This document shows positions 1 through 15,132 of a stretch of 64,000 nucleotides of DNA, piece after piece. The stretch lies in the NCBI RefSeq assembly GCF_018691265.1, contig NW_024881316.1, forward strand, positions 20,933,819-20,997,818, given 5' to 3'. The position numbers were made by a program, and so were the translations under genes. How positions within the stretch are numbered: position 1 is the stretch's first letter; each line of letters begins with the position of its first letter. The notes beneath the pieces are model-generated. The model worked only from the letters and a program-made list of their open reading frames with translations, searched no databases and was not told the DNA's origin. Origin of the DNA: Tyto alba (Eukaryota; Chordata; Aves; Strigiformes; Tytonidae).

Positions 1-3000
1 CTCATCTGAAATGGTCCTACTTGTAAATATCACTATATGACATCAATAGTACTACAAAAATTATACACACCGGTAAAGTCAAAAACAATTTCTGTGCTTA
101 TTTTTTTTTCCATAATTTCCTAGACAATTATATATATCTCACATACTTCTATTTGCTTTCCTGATAGTTGCACTGAGTGAGGCTCATTTACATCATAGTG
201 TCAAGTATAGATCTGTGCCTTCATGAATCCTAAAAACAGATAAAATATTATCTATCAAGTGCTTCCAGAATCTTGTAAAAGAACAATAATTACAAATTCA
301 CGTAACTTTGACACAGGCTTCACTCATATGTATATCAGTCTGTCATAATTACTCTGTGGAAAGAACAGCTTTATTCCACTGTCTGTAGAGTGTAGTTCAG
401 AAATTGAGGATCATAATTTAGGCAATTCGGGCAACTGATTCAGATTACATGTGCTGAATCAAGGCTTTAATAACCAATTACAAAATTCCTTTGAATGTTG
501 AAAATGAGGAAGAATAAGCAAGCAATACCACTAGGGTGTACTTCTAGTATAACAGTATAACAGAAGCACTGGATTTTTTTTTGCTGCCAGAGAATATTAG
601 AAGATGTGAGATTCAGTGTTAATCTTACAATTTGGTATTCAAACAGTGGCATACAGATTATCTGACTGAAGCAAGATGGGACATTTTTGTAGATGATATG
701 ATTATACCATGTATAACATAGTGTTGGATTGAGCCCTAAACGAAAAACAAGGATAATTTCTCCAACATTCTCCATCTAGTGGCAGGATTAATACTGATAT
801 CCAGTTTCAGAAAAGGTATGTGGTGGATGCAACAAGAAGACACACAGAACAATTTAGCGATAGTTTGACAAATGTCTGCAAATACAACACTGAGAAGTGA
901 TCTCAAGAAAGATTCCTTATTTCAATAAAATAAATTCTACTAGATGTGAAAAAAAAATCCATAATTTGGGTCAGATTTCTGAAATTTTATTTATTACTGA
1001 AGGTTGGAGATTGTTTCAGGATTTCTGGCCTCATAAAATAGAGATGTAGCTAAAGCGATTTGACAGCAAAAGAGCAAAATCTTTAGATATGAATACAATA
1101 TAAGATTTACAAATGGTAGACATAACTGAACTCTGCATCTCATAAAAAATCCTGGGTCAGTGCCATATACCTTTAAAACTGCTGTGGTTCAGTAAAATTA
1201 ATTATAATTTTCACATAGGCAAAAAGGCTTACAAGCTTCTTTAAAAGAATAAATAAATAATCAAGTGTAACTACAAAATCAGCTATTGAACAGATTTACT
1301 TGACAGGAGGTTGCAGCAGACTTCCTCAAAAAGAAAATGCTTGGGAAGATATCCAGATCAAAGGACTTACAATACATGCTCTATAGATACAACTTTTAAT
1401 TGAGCCACATACATCAGCTTTATCTACTTACACTACTTCTCTAATAACAACTGTTTTCTACTTGTACTGAGTCAGATTTTTTTTTTTTCATTATAAACAT
1501 ACTGTTCTGTAATTCACAATCCAAGGATGAGAAAGAAGTAGTTATCTATGATTTACATAGGTATGCAGTGTTATAAAAAAAATATATTTCATGTTTGAAT
1601 TCTATTTTTAAATTTAAAAAAGAAGAACAAAAATCTGTCAGAAAAGATAAAACTAATAACAAAACAACAAAAGAAATTGCTGATGTGAGAGGGCTTGTAT
1701 TAGCTTACCATGATAAAGACCCCAGTAACAGACCAACCTTACAGTTCTGCTTTTATTCTGTTAAAATAGAAAAGAAAGAGAAGTTGCAAAGTTTAATTTA
1801 ATTGAGGAAAATTAGGTTCTCTTACTGATTGAACTGAACTTTACACTTTATACAGGGAATATATCCAGGTATGAAGAATTTCCCAAGTTCTTTGCAGATA
1901 ATTAATTTTATTGTTATATTTGATTTTTTCTGAAGCAAAGGACTGAAGTTTTCATTTTCATGAAACAAAATCTAAAATTCTAAAATTTAATTAATATTAA
2001 AACTTTTCACTTTAAAATCTAGGTCAAGTCTCAGTCCAAAGCATTTTTTGCAACACTAGGATACACCATACAGTGGGGAAATAAAAAAGAGAGAGCAGAT
2101 AACTTCCAAGTAATACTCCTTTTAATATCTTTGACTCAGTAAGACAGTTATCTGAAATCTCTTCTGATTTGCAGTAGATAAGAATTGAACCCTCAGATAG
2201 GATGACTAATGGAATAGATAAAGACAAAATATACTCCAAAAGACAAGCTTTATATTCTCTTTTTTCTCTCCTTATGATGTTAAAGGCCATAAATTTGGAT
2301 TCTAAAACAAGATACCAAAGAATTAAAATACAATCTACAAGGCTAGAAACTGATCTTTCATTTTGCAAAATTTTAATGGAATATTTACATTTCAATGTTT
2401 TAAGTCATTACAAAAAACATTTTTATTTAAATTATATAAACAAATAGTGGGAGTAAATAAACTGAAGCAACTGCAACTGTTGGGACTTTCTCTACGTAGC
2501 TGAGAAAGATTCTGACATCTGCTACAGCTGCTAATAGAGGGGTCTGATTCAGGAGTGTTAATAACTGTGTTTTAATATATTTGCACAATTTGAATACATT
2601 TTTAAAATTTAAATGTAGAGTTCAAGTTGTGTGTCTTCAGCCAAAGACAGCTGTAGTTATATGACTGAAACCTAAACCGTGTTTCAGAAACATAAATGAT
2701 AAAATCTTGGTTTTGCTTTATTAGTTATCTAGAAGAACCAATATTTAAAATCCAGCAAATATAACCTTTTTTTTTTTTTTTTTACTTTTTGATCCTACAA
2801 AAGAAGCACTTGTTTTTATTTCCTCATTTCATTTTTCAAAATTATATTTTAAAGTGAAAGTTTTCATCCAATGTACAATGCTAGAAGCCAACATTTAACA
2901 CTCTTGTGACTCACTTATCATTGAAATATTTTGAGGATCCACTCAGGCAAAATGATTTGATGGGGCATCAATGATTTGCATCATCCTCAAACCACCCACT

Positions 3001-6000
3001 GCTGCTTTAGTTGTTCTGACAGGATTGTTAAACCAATTAACATCAAGTCTCTACAAAATCAAAGTCTTCTGATTCTACTCCATACAGTTTACTGTTATAT
3101 TTTAAAAATGAGGAAGAATCAGATTTGCATATTTTCTTCTTTCGATGTTCTCCTACTTTAGTTCCATTCAGCTAATTATTCATATAAATCTAATGTAAAT
3201 CATTTATGCACTTTTAACCTGCATTCTATCAGTAAGCATGTTTAGAAAGCCAAAATTAACTGCATATTTTAAAAAAGAGTGAGGGCTATCACACATCCTA
3301 CAGTGAATGCCAAGAGAAAATAATACCCCTAGCTATTAATTAACGTTGTTGACAAATGTGGGGGAAAGACAGCTGAAAACTTTGATGTTCACATGAACTA
3401 ACAAAGATACTACGTGCTTTTATCCAAATGCCTCCTTCAGATGTTTGGATGACATTGTTTGGGATGTTTTTTGTGAAAGCATGACTCTTAAGTTCTTTGG
3501 GTGATGCCTGTATAAGTCAGCATGTGCTTGGTCACATATAGAGTAGAAGCTGGTGGTACTTCTCAAAGAAACTTTGTTTTTTGCCATTTAAGTTGTTTTT
3601 CTTTCCTGAAAAGTGATTTGAGATAACATAAAAAATATACCAAGAGTTAGAACTACATTGTTAGCAAACCTTTTGTATTTTTAGAGTCATTTATATTGTT
3701 AGGGCCAAAAGCTGTTCCCTAATACCAACATTAAATTCAACTGAATTCTTTGAATGAAAAAAGTAAAAACATTTTTGTTCTTTATTTTTATCCACATTAT
3801 TTTTGATCACACTTCTGGCCATTTGTCAATTTTACTGCAGCATTTACTTCATGCTTCAGCTATGTTTTCTGTCTTTGATAATTCCTTGTAGAAGCAGTAA
3901 TGTTTTATAGCCGATATTTTGCATTTGTTTTCAGTAATTGTTAGTGATTTTCCCCTTTCACGTTACATCTCCATCAGCATGCTCAGGCAAATAAGAGAGA
4001 TTAATACTTAAAAATGTAAGCAAATTAATCCATCCTGGATTGGAACATCCAGTAAAAATGAAACAAAACACCTTCAGGTTCACTGCAAAGGAAACGTTTT
4101 ATATCTTCACCATCTTATCCTTGAGATTGCTATGTTGCATAAGATACTGTCTTTTTCCTTCTCATAGTAACAAAAGCACAGTATACTCTTTAATTAGATA
4201 GGTGAGGAAAAAGTTTTGTCTGGATCTTCATAGAATATTTGTGTAGTACAAGTAAGATCTTCAGCCTTATTGTCTGTCTTCACTGAACATCACATCATCT
4301 GCTGGCTGAATCACAATTCAAGTGTTTCTGAATACAATTCATTTATTATCTTTCTAACTTTACTGTGATTTTTTATATTCTGAGCAACCACCAGGAGTTT
4401 GACTACTAATTTCAGTAATTTCAGACAAACAATATTTCACCCACTCCAGATACTATAGAGTTGAGTGGTCCTTCACTGTCTTCTGATATGAAGGAAGAAA
4501 TTGTCATAAATTTAGCAGGCTTTAGACAAACAGCCTACAGGGAAAACAAACAAACAAACAAACAAACAAACAAACAAAAACAACTAACCAAAACAAATAA
4601 CAAAAATAACAAACAAACAAATAAACCCAAACAAACAAAAAACCCAAACCATCAGCAACAACAAAAAAACCCAAACAACTAAAACCAAAACCAACCAAAC
4701 AACAGAACACCAAAATAAAGATTAAATGAGAAATTGGGATGAAATTAAATAATATCTGTATAAACTGCAGAGGAAAACAGATAGTTTATAAAGGTGTAGA
4801 GGGTACAATTAGTGTAAAACTTTGATTACAGTAAAATAAAAAATTGGAAAATAAATTCAAACCTTTGTGGAAAAGTAGACACTTGACAAAGAGCATGTAG
4901 GGAAATTGAAAATTAAATTGTCAGGGGAAATAAAATTTAAATGGGAACCATTTATAAGGAAAATTAGCCTGCAGTTATTTCATAAATTTATGAAATGGTG
5001 GGTTCCACCTTTGTCTCTCTGTTTTGACTAACATCTACTTTATTATGGTATGCAGGTACTTTATCATCTGTAATGGTTTTGTTAGCATAGCTTCTATTAA
5101 AAGCTGGAAGTTATTTTGCAGAAGAAGAGAAAAGTGATTCTCTGGTCATTTACAAAAGATCAGGGAACTAAACAACAATCTCCTTGTCCACATGTATTTT
5201 CCTAAACTCCTTAATAAAATCAACACACTAAATTCAATTGAAATCAAGGTGACTCAGGAGGATGCAAATTAACATAGACTCAGTCTGTAAAAGAGATCCA
5301 GATATGTTTTAAACTGGAGCTCAGAAAAGAAAAGGAACTGAATAAAAAGTTAGATGAATTGACCATTGACAGATACTAAGTACAAAATACTGGTAAATAC
5401 AAAATTTTATCTAGTATAAACATTAGAAAAATAGGTTACAACACTATGTAAATTGTGTACAGACTGGTAATCTTTGGCATAGGATCATTAAAAGCATGTT
5501 ACTGAGGAATGAATATGCCCAGTAACAGTGTAATCAATCTAATGAAGAGTACTCATTCTTCCTTAACTGAATTTTACAGTTTGAAAAATTGTACTTATTA
5601 CTTGAAAGTCAAGACTTTGACAAATGGTAATAGGACAGGCTAAAATGATATACTCACAAATGCATAATACAGATTTTAAGATTATATTCACACCTTTTAA
5701 GAAATAGTGATGAGGTAAAGGAAAATGTTTAGTCATAATAATCAATATGACTGCTTCTTCCATTAGGATACATAAAAATCTCCCAACAAAAGAAATAATT
5801 GACTTGTTTGTGTGCTTCTCATTCATATAATCTTAGACACTTCAAATCCCTTACTCTCTTGAAGGAAATACAAAGAAATAAAAGTCAAAGCTGCAAATGG
5901 AATTGATCCTTTTGAATCAAACCAGATTGAGCAGAAACAGTATTTTTTTTTTTGTTTAGGTTGCTTTTTTTTTTTTTTTTTTTTTTTTTAATAGAAATGA

Positions 6001-6137
6001 TTCCACACAATCTGCTAGGAAATTTTATCTTGCACAAGCAAAGCAAAGGAAAATTGAGACTAGATTCAGAAACCTGATGGTGGTTACTTTGTCATTCAGA
6101 CAGTTAAAAATTTTCCAGTACTCACCTAAAAAGTAGG

Positions 6138-6168
<31 letters not shown>

Positions 6169-9100
6169 GCGACAATTTTTAAGTCACCTTCATTTCCAAG
6201 AGAACTTTGCACATCCATTTTGGATTACCAGGGGAATAAAGCCTGGTGGGTTTAATTAAATTTAAACATTTAAACATTTACTGTACCAGATGATATAGAG
6301 AGTCATTCAAAACCCTGTTTCATTTTCTAGTTCAATCATTACTTAAGAATTACCTGTATAGCAGAACAGCTGCTCAGAGTCATCATCCCCAACAAACACA
6401 TGAACACACACACACAAAATAATTGTAAATTTAGTAGCTTATAAGCTATATATAAGCTTAATCATCAAATAATACTGGACTACTGAGCTCCACACAGTTC
6501 TCAAGCAGTTCAAGCACAACTCCTGTGCTGAGGCAACATGTAATCAGCAGTGAAGCTTGTTTTGGCAGTGGGTTATTACTCTGTCTGAGGACTTAATCAT
6601 GGAAAACAGCAAATTAACAGGGACTCCTGAGGCTGATACAGGTTTGTTTCAGTAGGACTGAGCTATAGACCCACTCTGGCTGACGTTTTAGTGTCTTCAA
6701 ACTATTCTTGCTTTTCTTTTTTCAGAATTCTCCAAGATGGATTGTTTGCAGCTATGTAAAGATTTATACACAGCTTACAGAGAAAGTTTAGGCATGTTAG
6801 ATAGTATCAAAAACTACATTCTCCTTTCCTATAATTTTTTCTTATATTGCATCCTTCTAATGTCATGACTGCAGTACTACTAATACTGGTATAGTATACC
6901 TAATGCCTAGTTAATAGTAACATATGACTTTGATGAATTATGATAATATGGGGATATGGAGAAATGCAATGACAATGATATTTTACATTTTTATTTTATA
7001 TATTTTATAATTTTGAAATGATGCATTATTACACCATTACAGCATAATTTCTGTAGCTTGTCAGTCTGTCATTTCGTTTTGTTTTCTTCTAGACTGTCCT
7101 AAGCACACATTTCCTAGAATAGACTATGTAAAAGAAAACTTTTTCTTTAAAAGTATGCCTTCACTGCTTTCTTCTGAGTAGCAGAAGTTTGCAGTCTTTG
7201 CTTCAGAGCTATGTTCAAATTTTCAAACAACAAAACAATTATCAGATACAAACTGTATTTGTCATAACACTTTAAAAGAATTGAAGAAGCTATTCTCAGA
7301 ATGAGAAAATGAGCGATTTATGATGTAATAACACTGAGATGGCATGTCAAGTTGTTGGGCCCTTTTTTTCCATATATAACTGTGTTTTGACTGAAAGAAT
7401 GAGTTTGTTTCTGTCAACAGCTAGCAGTGATTGACTCTCAATAGCTGTAAAAATAACCTAAAAGTATTTAGTAACTGTTTCTATATGAAGATTCTCCTGA
7501 TTGCTGTTTGAAGTAAGAGAATCAAGTGATCCAAATTCCTAACACTATTTTTATACATGTGAACCATTTATTAGCTGAAAGGAAGTATTTCTATTTCACC
7601 TCCTTGCAATGACAAAGGGCATCATGGAAGTTTGTATATATCACTAGGAAAGAAAAATCAGCCTTGTGTAAATTCATTTATCTTGAAATTCTAGAAATGG
7701 GAGCTCATAAGAAGCATATAAGCTAAAACACTTTAATGAACTTAAAAAAGAGAATTCCCCTCAATTCTTAATAAAATAAATGTGAAAACCCTTCTGAGTC
7801 TTACAGGTTAAGTCTGCATTATTCTGGGAGTACTTGAACATTTCCACATGTCACTGAATCCAGTCCCCTGATAATGTAACCAACCATATTGTAAATTGAT
7901 TCACATTTCTAATAAAATTAGCAAGATATTTTTGCCCCATTTATTCTACTGTCTTCTACTCCACAACATTGGTAGTTTGAAGGTTAGAAATAACTGTTTT
8001 TTCTCCTAAATTTATTTCTGGCACAGTTATATTATTTTGTTCTTGTGCCAACATTGCACTCTAGCTCTGTGATGTATTTATGAGAAATTAGAACTCTATA
8101 TATCCTTCAGTTCACTAGGATATGTAAATCAACCTGGTTTAGTATTTTTATCTAAATTAGGCTAATTTCATGATTGCTTCATTTCTGCATCTGAATAAAT
8201 CTACTATAAACCATGATCCATACTGTATACAACAAGATATTGCCCATGTTACTTGTCTGAGGAATCTAATATAGTTTCCTCATATGATAAAACTGTAAAG
8301 CAGGCCATTCAGAATGATAATTCAGAATATTGTTCACATACTCTGAAGTTTATTTGTTTCTATTAATTACATAGGCAGACTTTTCTTATAATGAAGAAGT
8401 TTCAATTAGAATCATAAAATTAGGTCACAGTAATTCTTCCCAATATTCCAGATGAAGTCTTCCCCATGTTTTGCACATTGGCCCAACTCCTTACCTATTG
8501 CAAGTCCATGGTCTGATCAGCCCTACAAAACTCAATGACTTTTTCATGTCTTCATTACACTGTTAGTTGATTAATTAAAACAGACAGAATTTTGTCCTCC
8601 TTTGCCCTTTCCAACTCACAGGTTCCATGCATACAGACTTACATTATTAGCAATCATGAACTTTATACCAATATAGTTCATTTCCATTTCTGTTACCACA
8701 GACCAGTTCTTCCTGTTCTGATACTCTTTATCAGTGATGCTTACCATATCTTTGGGTTAGCCAAATGTTATTAACACTTTGTTACCTTTTTGCTCTTATT
8801 ATTAAGATCCCAAGGATAAGAATTTTCTTTCCAGCTTGGTGGTTTCCCTTTGAATATGATTATTCTCAGTCTGCACTAAAACACCTTACAACTGAAGCCC
8901 TCATTCTCCAACTTCAGAATAATTCCCCGTATGGCTTCGCATTAAATACTTTGCATCACATCTCTACAGTTTAAGAAAACATAATCAGTGCATTACAACT
9001 TTTCTCAGAAAAGCAACGTTAGAGAAATGAGCACTACTTTCAGAATCAGGGCGACAACTTAATTGTTGAGAATGTTATAGGTCATGTATGTGAATTAGCT

Positions 9101-10795
9101 CAAAAAATGACTTCTGATATGAATGTGTGTTTATTTTTTGAATTGGGCTTTTTTTTTTTTGCGAACTTGAATTGAAATATCATGTCCCATATAGTACTTT
9201 TTTTCTTAATCTCAATGTCACATAAATAGAAATAGTTAAATGTAATTCTTGGTTAAATATGATTTGTTGAAAAATGAGTGCAGACACAAAGAATTTTTCA
9301 GGTTTCACTACAGAATACTCCCAAATATAGTGTAATTAAATTATGTTAGGTACTCTTTTTACATTTGAGATAGATTATCCATGAAAATGTTCATACAAAT
9401 ATTAAACTAGAGCCCATTCATCACTTTTATGACCTGATCCACACTAATCTTACTTCAAGAACAGTTAATCCAGTTACTTGTCCTTTGAGGATTTTAAAAT
9501 GCAAGTGCTTGTTACTTATTACTTAATTTAGGACATGATAAAAGGTCTCCTCCATATGAAAAAAGCTGCTGCTTTTATACTATTGACTGAAGATATATAA
9601 TTGAGAGATTTAAAAAAACAACCTCTCAATTATGGAGCAGTGCCAATTTCACTGAGCTGTGTATAGTGTTGGATGTGACAGTCTGTTAACTAGAACAATC
9701 TGTGAGTGACAGTTCTTCAAGAAGTATAAAATGAATTACTTTTCCACCAGAAAAAAAAAAAAAAAAAAAAAGATTTTGAATTTTTTTCTGTTTTCCTGCT
9801 GTTTCTGACTCCTTCATTAAATTGTTCTATATCTTAATTTTACATTTTTATTTTTAATATATCTTTTACTTAAAGTACTTTTTGTATTTTATTTCAATAT
9901 TTAATAATAATAAAGTATTATTGTTATCTTAAGATATATTAAAAATTAAAATATAGACATTGGTTTTAATTTTTACTCCCCCCAAAGTCTCATTCCCAAC
10001 CCACACTGTTGTCCTTCCTGTTGTCAGAAAAATTAGGCTATTTTCTTCATAAATGTACAGCCAATATATTTTTGGTATGACATCTAACAATCACATTGTC
10101 ATTTAGAGGGAGTAGGAATACTTTCTCTGAGAACAGATTTTACATGCTCTTTTCCATAGAGACTCCTTTTTTGTTACAGTAGATACAGATATTTTTCTTG
10201 GAGAGAGACAGCAGAACATGTAAACTGTAGGTTGAATGTTGCTTTCATGCAAACATTAAGTGAATAATATGAATCCCAATGACAAAGCAACAGGGAATAA
10301 ACAAAGTAGTTTAAAGAACTGAAGATCAGACTTCTAAAGATTTGAGAATGTACTTGTTCTACTCTTGCTAATAGTAAATCTCAGATTTATTTTGTAATGT
10401 TCCTAACATCCTCTGTCAGAATATCCTGGACAATAATTTGTAAAATAGTTCTGTAGACATTTAAACATTGCTTGTTATCACATTTGCAATCCTTCATAGA
10501 CCACAGACTTCACTTTTGAGCTTAGAAGTACTAACTTACTATGATATAAATGTGTAGTATAGAAACAAAATTAATCCCTTTAGAGATGTTTTTGGGTTAG
10601 CAACACTGGGTACTTTTTTTCCTATGTCTGTTAAATATCTGGCATGTCTTTGACATTTCTATGGTACACATAGATCTGATTTTATTTGCTTCCAGAAAAC
10701 AAATCTACCCCTTCTGAATGGTAAATTTATATACCATTCTTGTCTTCAACTGTCATTTAGCTTGGTGCATCTCTTGTCCTGTTTTGTTTGGTTTT

Positions 10796-10826
<31 letters not shown>

Positions 10827-13050
10827 GAGTGCAAATTGGTATCATTATGTTCAGTTTCACCCTCTTCAAGGTCCAGATGAAGCCCACTCAAGTCATGGAT
10901 GAGATCAGTTCCTCAAGCATGCCCTGAGTAAATATGAGATTTTGGAAAGAGATTGCACTGTGTAAATAATCTTACATAATCCTAAATAAATTATGCTCCA
11001 AAATCTTAATTCCGGTACAGTACCTACCTCAACAGTCTGGGCCATGCTTTGAACCTTAGCTGTTAGTAACATCCAGCTGAGATAGTGACTAACTGGGACT
11101 GGGTTCTGAGTGTCATGATGTTCCTTACAACCTTTAAGCATATAGTAACAAGCTTCTGATTCCTAAAATTGATACATGGGAAAAAGGTGACACTTTAAAT
11201 AGTGAAATACTCATATCCATGGGTGAAATAAATTAAGTACAAGTCTGAACATAAATTTCCTCTTACCCAATCTGACCTTCCAACCTTTCCTATAGTCTTG
11301 ATTTTCATACAGTAACTTTTAGTGGTCTAGAGGCTCTATATGTTAAAGTAATGTGTGGTCATGGATCCCCACAAAAGCTTCCACCTTTTCACCTTTTCTG
11401 AGTCTTAGCTTTGAATTTGTTTCTAGTTGTAAATGTGTCCTTATCCTTTCTACTTCAGGCTCTCTCCTTCAGCCCACTGTCCTGTTTATAGAAGGTTTTC
11501 CAAAATTGAGCACATTCCAAAGAACTTAGTCTAATATACTGTCTGGAAGTTTTTCATGTTGGAAGTGAAAGCTGGGTCCAGACAAGTGGGCAGCCTTCTT
11601 TCCTGTCTTCAGTCACACTTTTTTAGTTGAAGACTATACCCAGTAATGGAATATGACACTGACTAAATAAATAGTTAAGCCACTGTCAACAGCTCCTAGT
11701 TAATTTTGACGTGAAGTCAGTCAAGTCTAAAATGCAGCAGATGTTATATATCTGATTTTGAACTGAGGCAATCTAACTGCACTTGTGAACTTATTTATAG
11801 GGGAGAAATGTAGCTGTTTGGTTGGTTTATGGACTGTGTATGCACCAAGATTACTCTGCAGTCTAGTTTTCAGGGCATTCTCCTTTGAAATGGAAGAGAT
11901 GGAATTTGTATCCTGAATAATTAAGGTGGAAACTAAAGTTATGCCTTTAATTTCCTGACTGAGTAGCTGAAATAGATAGCTTCCTGAGCAAAAGGTTATC
12001 TTTATAAAAGACATGATATAATCCATGTGTATAATCTCAAAAAAGGGACAAATTATGTGTTTAAAATTGTACAAGAATGGAGACGTGTTAGTCACTACAT
12101 TTTACAATTCTTAGCTGACAAAATTAAAACAAACAAAATAAGGTACTATTTAACAATTGTGGGATGTTTAGGCATAGCATATTTCTGGAAGTAGAAAAAC
12201 AATGAGATGAATCTAATTACAGGTCAATCAGTAACCACTACTGTAATCAGTAATTAGTAGTGAATATCATGACCAAATGCAATTTACTCACATTTGCTCA
12301 ATTTGTTACCCTCTTTTCCTACGTGTCTATTGCTGGCTACTGTTAGAGACAGAATATTGGAAGATGAACCTGATCCCGTTGAAACCAAAGCTGGCAAAGC
12401 TTTTGTTTATGAGCCCTTGTGTGAACATGGTCACATTAGCACATGCTTAAGTTAGTAGATTGTAGACTTCCTGATGCAGACCTTTTCTCACTATTTTGTA
12501 TTAGTAAGTTACCATCCTTCTTACCTACTTCCTTGTTTTGTCTGTTGTGCATCCCATTTATAGATTTAAATTTAGAATTCATTTCTTATGCGGTACAGAA
12601 ACTTACAAGCTTAGTAATTTAGAATGAAGTATTTAAAATGCAGTGTATAAAGCCTGTAGATGGTATAGAAGAAAATGAAACAGGGAAAACTATCTTTAGT
12701 TCACGCTTATGAATTTCATAGCTGGAACTAGGCATCTAAAAGGTGTGGAGTTTCTGAGTATGTTTGTGCCTTTGTGTCTTGGTAAAGACAATATATTCAG
12801 TTTATTTTCACAGCTCTTTATATTGGCATGAAATTGTTCTGAACCCAAAAAACACTATTTGATTTACACAGATACACTTCTTTCTGATGTTTTCCTGAAA
12901 TGCTTAGTATAGAAACAGTCATATTTGAATCTGCAAAAAAATAACGGAGAAGTATTAGTAAAAATATGAGTTCATGTATATGTAAATCTGCCTATCTTTT
13001 TAGGAAGGACTCGAAGAGGATAAAAATTATTTTCAGGAATCAAGAAATCC
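1..13050. other. AT-rich non-coding stretch
   Basis: No host exon, RNA gene or recognisable transposon family is seen here. Open frames of up to 123 codons (for example 2024-2395 and 11727-12095, both minus) have no recognisable domains and AT-rich chance-like composition. The stretch contains long homopolymers: T at 2766-2782, 5966-5989, 6140-6167 and 10799-10826, and A at 9751-9770. It also holds the AAAC-rich tract listed separately. Confidence 0.6.
4540..4702. repeat. (AAAC)n-derived low-complexity tract
   Basis: A run of CAAA units (about 4547-4577) degrades into an A/C-only sequence up to about 4702. Both strands stay open over it, giving Lys/Asn/Gln-rich and Phe/Val/Cys-rich translations that are artefacts of composition. 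Confidence 0.9.
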
Positions 13051-13059
13051 ATTGAAAGC

Positions 13060-13255
13060 TGTGAAATACAAAGTTTATCACTACTGGCTCAGGCTGTTCC
13101 TCAACTGCATGTCTCTGAAATCTGGGATAACAGGAAGATCCCTATTTCTAGTCTCTTTCCTAGATATTTGCAGTTTGCCACTGCAAGAGACAAGAAACAG
13201 GCTATACAGTGATTTTTTCTACCCAACGGCAGCTCATTGCTATACTTTTAAGTGA
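13060..13255 (+). mobile_element. possible ancient CR1/L3-like LINE 3' UTR fragment
   Basis: The order of short blocks (CACTACTGGCTCAGGCTGTTCCTC, then TGGGATAACAGGAAG, GCCACTGCAAGAGACAAGAA, ACAGGCTATACAG, TACCCAACGGCAG) resembles the 3' UTR of old sauropsid CR1 elements, which carry GGCTCAGG, GCCACTGCAGGAGACAGG, GGGCTAGATGG and GACCCAG-type blocks in this order. The match is from memory and is interrupted by unrelated sequence. No coding part or 3' microsatellite is visible. Confidence 0.4.
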
Positions 13256-13259
13256 AGAG

Positions 13260-15130
13260 AATAATCATATAGCCAATGTGGTGTGGTAAAAATGAAGTTA
13301 TTATTGATGACCTACTGGTGATTTTCTTTATTTATCACAACTGGCTTGTGATTGGCATCATCTTTGTTCATCTTTGGTTGTCCCAAGATTTGAATCACTG
13401 GGTTGGCATTTGTATCATGTACTCAAATATTCATCATCATATCCAGTCCACTACCCACACGAAAACTAGAACACATTGCTGACAAGATGACAACAGATAT
13501 TTAAGGTGACATAAACCAAAGCACTCATTTCCATGATAACTTTGTCAAGTGTCAGTTTATAGTTGAAAGCTAATGTGAAAAGTACAATAGTCATAGACCA
13601 GTTATCAGCTATGACTAAATTTAGTTTTGTCAATACCAAAACTGATAGTAGATGTCTTAGACTAATGATTATAATCCAGTTCTTCAACTCTTTTATGTAC
13701 ACTATGGAAAAATGAGAATGATCTGTAAATGTCGTGGACTTTCCCCTGCACTACTTCCAGTGAGTATGGAGTAAATACATCTGGATGCTATGGTATTTTT
13801 TCCTAAACCCCATCAAACCCTAATGCAGAAAGATCATAATTAACAAACACCAAACTCAGATAACTTTTCCACACTTGCTTGCTGGATCACTTTTATAAGT
13901 TAACATAGAATAGATATGTAGTTCTGAAAAGTCAAATTCAATATCCAGAAAAAAGCTTCAAGTGTTTTCAAAACAAAAATTCACGTCAACAGATGCATTT
14001 CATGAAGGCAAACAAAGAAAATTAAACCTCAAACATACTGTATGTCTCAAAGCAAATCTAGTTAAATACATTTCACTTCTATTGTGTAAGTATGACATTC
14101 AGGCCATGGAGTATATTTAAGATAATTTTTTGATTATTAAAAATATGCATATTTAAACTCTTATTAGTGAAGCCTTAATTTTGGGTTGCCATTGTTTGTG
14201 GGGGGATGAACAGTCTTAACAAAGTACACTGAATGGCACTGTCACTTCAACAACAGTGATCAAATCTTGTAGGCTAGGATTTCCACTGAAATCCAGATAA
14301 TGATAAGTTTTATTTTTTTCACCTAATACTTGAAATCCTTGGTGTAAACAGATGTATGTTTATTTTACAGTGAAATGCTGGATCTAGAAAAGGGAAAGAG
14401 GTTATATTTTGATTTAAATGTTGGTGTTAAGGGAGTAATGTACAGTATAAAGTTATATAACAATGCTCAGAATTTCATGTTCTTTTTTTTGCAGATTTTG
14501 TTGTTCACACTTCAGTGAATGTTTTGATTATATAGGGTCATACGTCTTTTCTTAATCAAATTTCTTCTAGGGAAACTTGAGTAGTTACTCTACCTGACTG
14601 ACTGAGCAGAGAAAATGTCTATTTTGAGGTGCAGAAGCAGCTGGATTTATTTAGTAGGTGCTAAAAGGAATCTCAGTCAGTGCATAATGAGTTTACATCA
14701 AGTTCTGGTCCCTTGTGTCATTATTATTTAATCAATTCCTTTTTCAATGATAGTCTGTCAAAATGAGCACTATTAACATGCTAAATTTCAAATATTTCAT
14801 GCTTTAGCTACCTGTGTGGAAAAGGTGTGACAGTAATTTTCACTGTTGGCTTTGGGCATTGTTCTATAAGGACTCTTGTTTTCATTTTCATCTAGCTATA
14901 AAACAATAGATCAGCACACTTCCTCTAAAATGAAAAAAAAATGAAGGAAAAAAAAACTACAAGCAAAACCAATATCCTTACCTCAACACGCAGCAAGGAA
15001 AATTACCCTAAAATTAAAATGCACATGTGTTAATTATCTTCGTTGTTGAAAAAAAAATTTCCATTTCTATGTGATAAATATAAATTGAAAATTAAGGATT
15101 ATGAAAAAAAAATATAAATTGCCAACTTTA
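13260..15130. other. AT-rich non-coding stretch
   Basis: I see no gene, RNA or recognisable repeat here beyond short A/T runs. Confidence 0.5.
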
Positions 15131-15132
15131 AA

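Noticed and set aside
2024..2395. 123-codon minus-strand open frame
   Set aside because: No recognisable domain, AT-driven composition, an overlapping + strand frame and no splice or promoter context; best explained by chance.
4461..4713. Lys/Asn/Gln-rich and Phe/Val/Cys-rich open frames
   Set aside because: They are translations of the AAAC-rich tract and its complement.
11727..12095. 122-codon minus-strand open frame
   Set aside because: No family resemblance and ordinary AT-rich composition; not supported as a gene.
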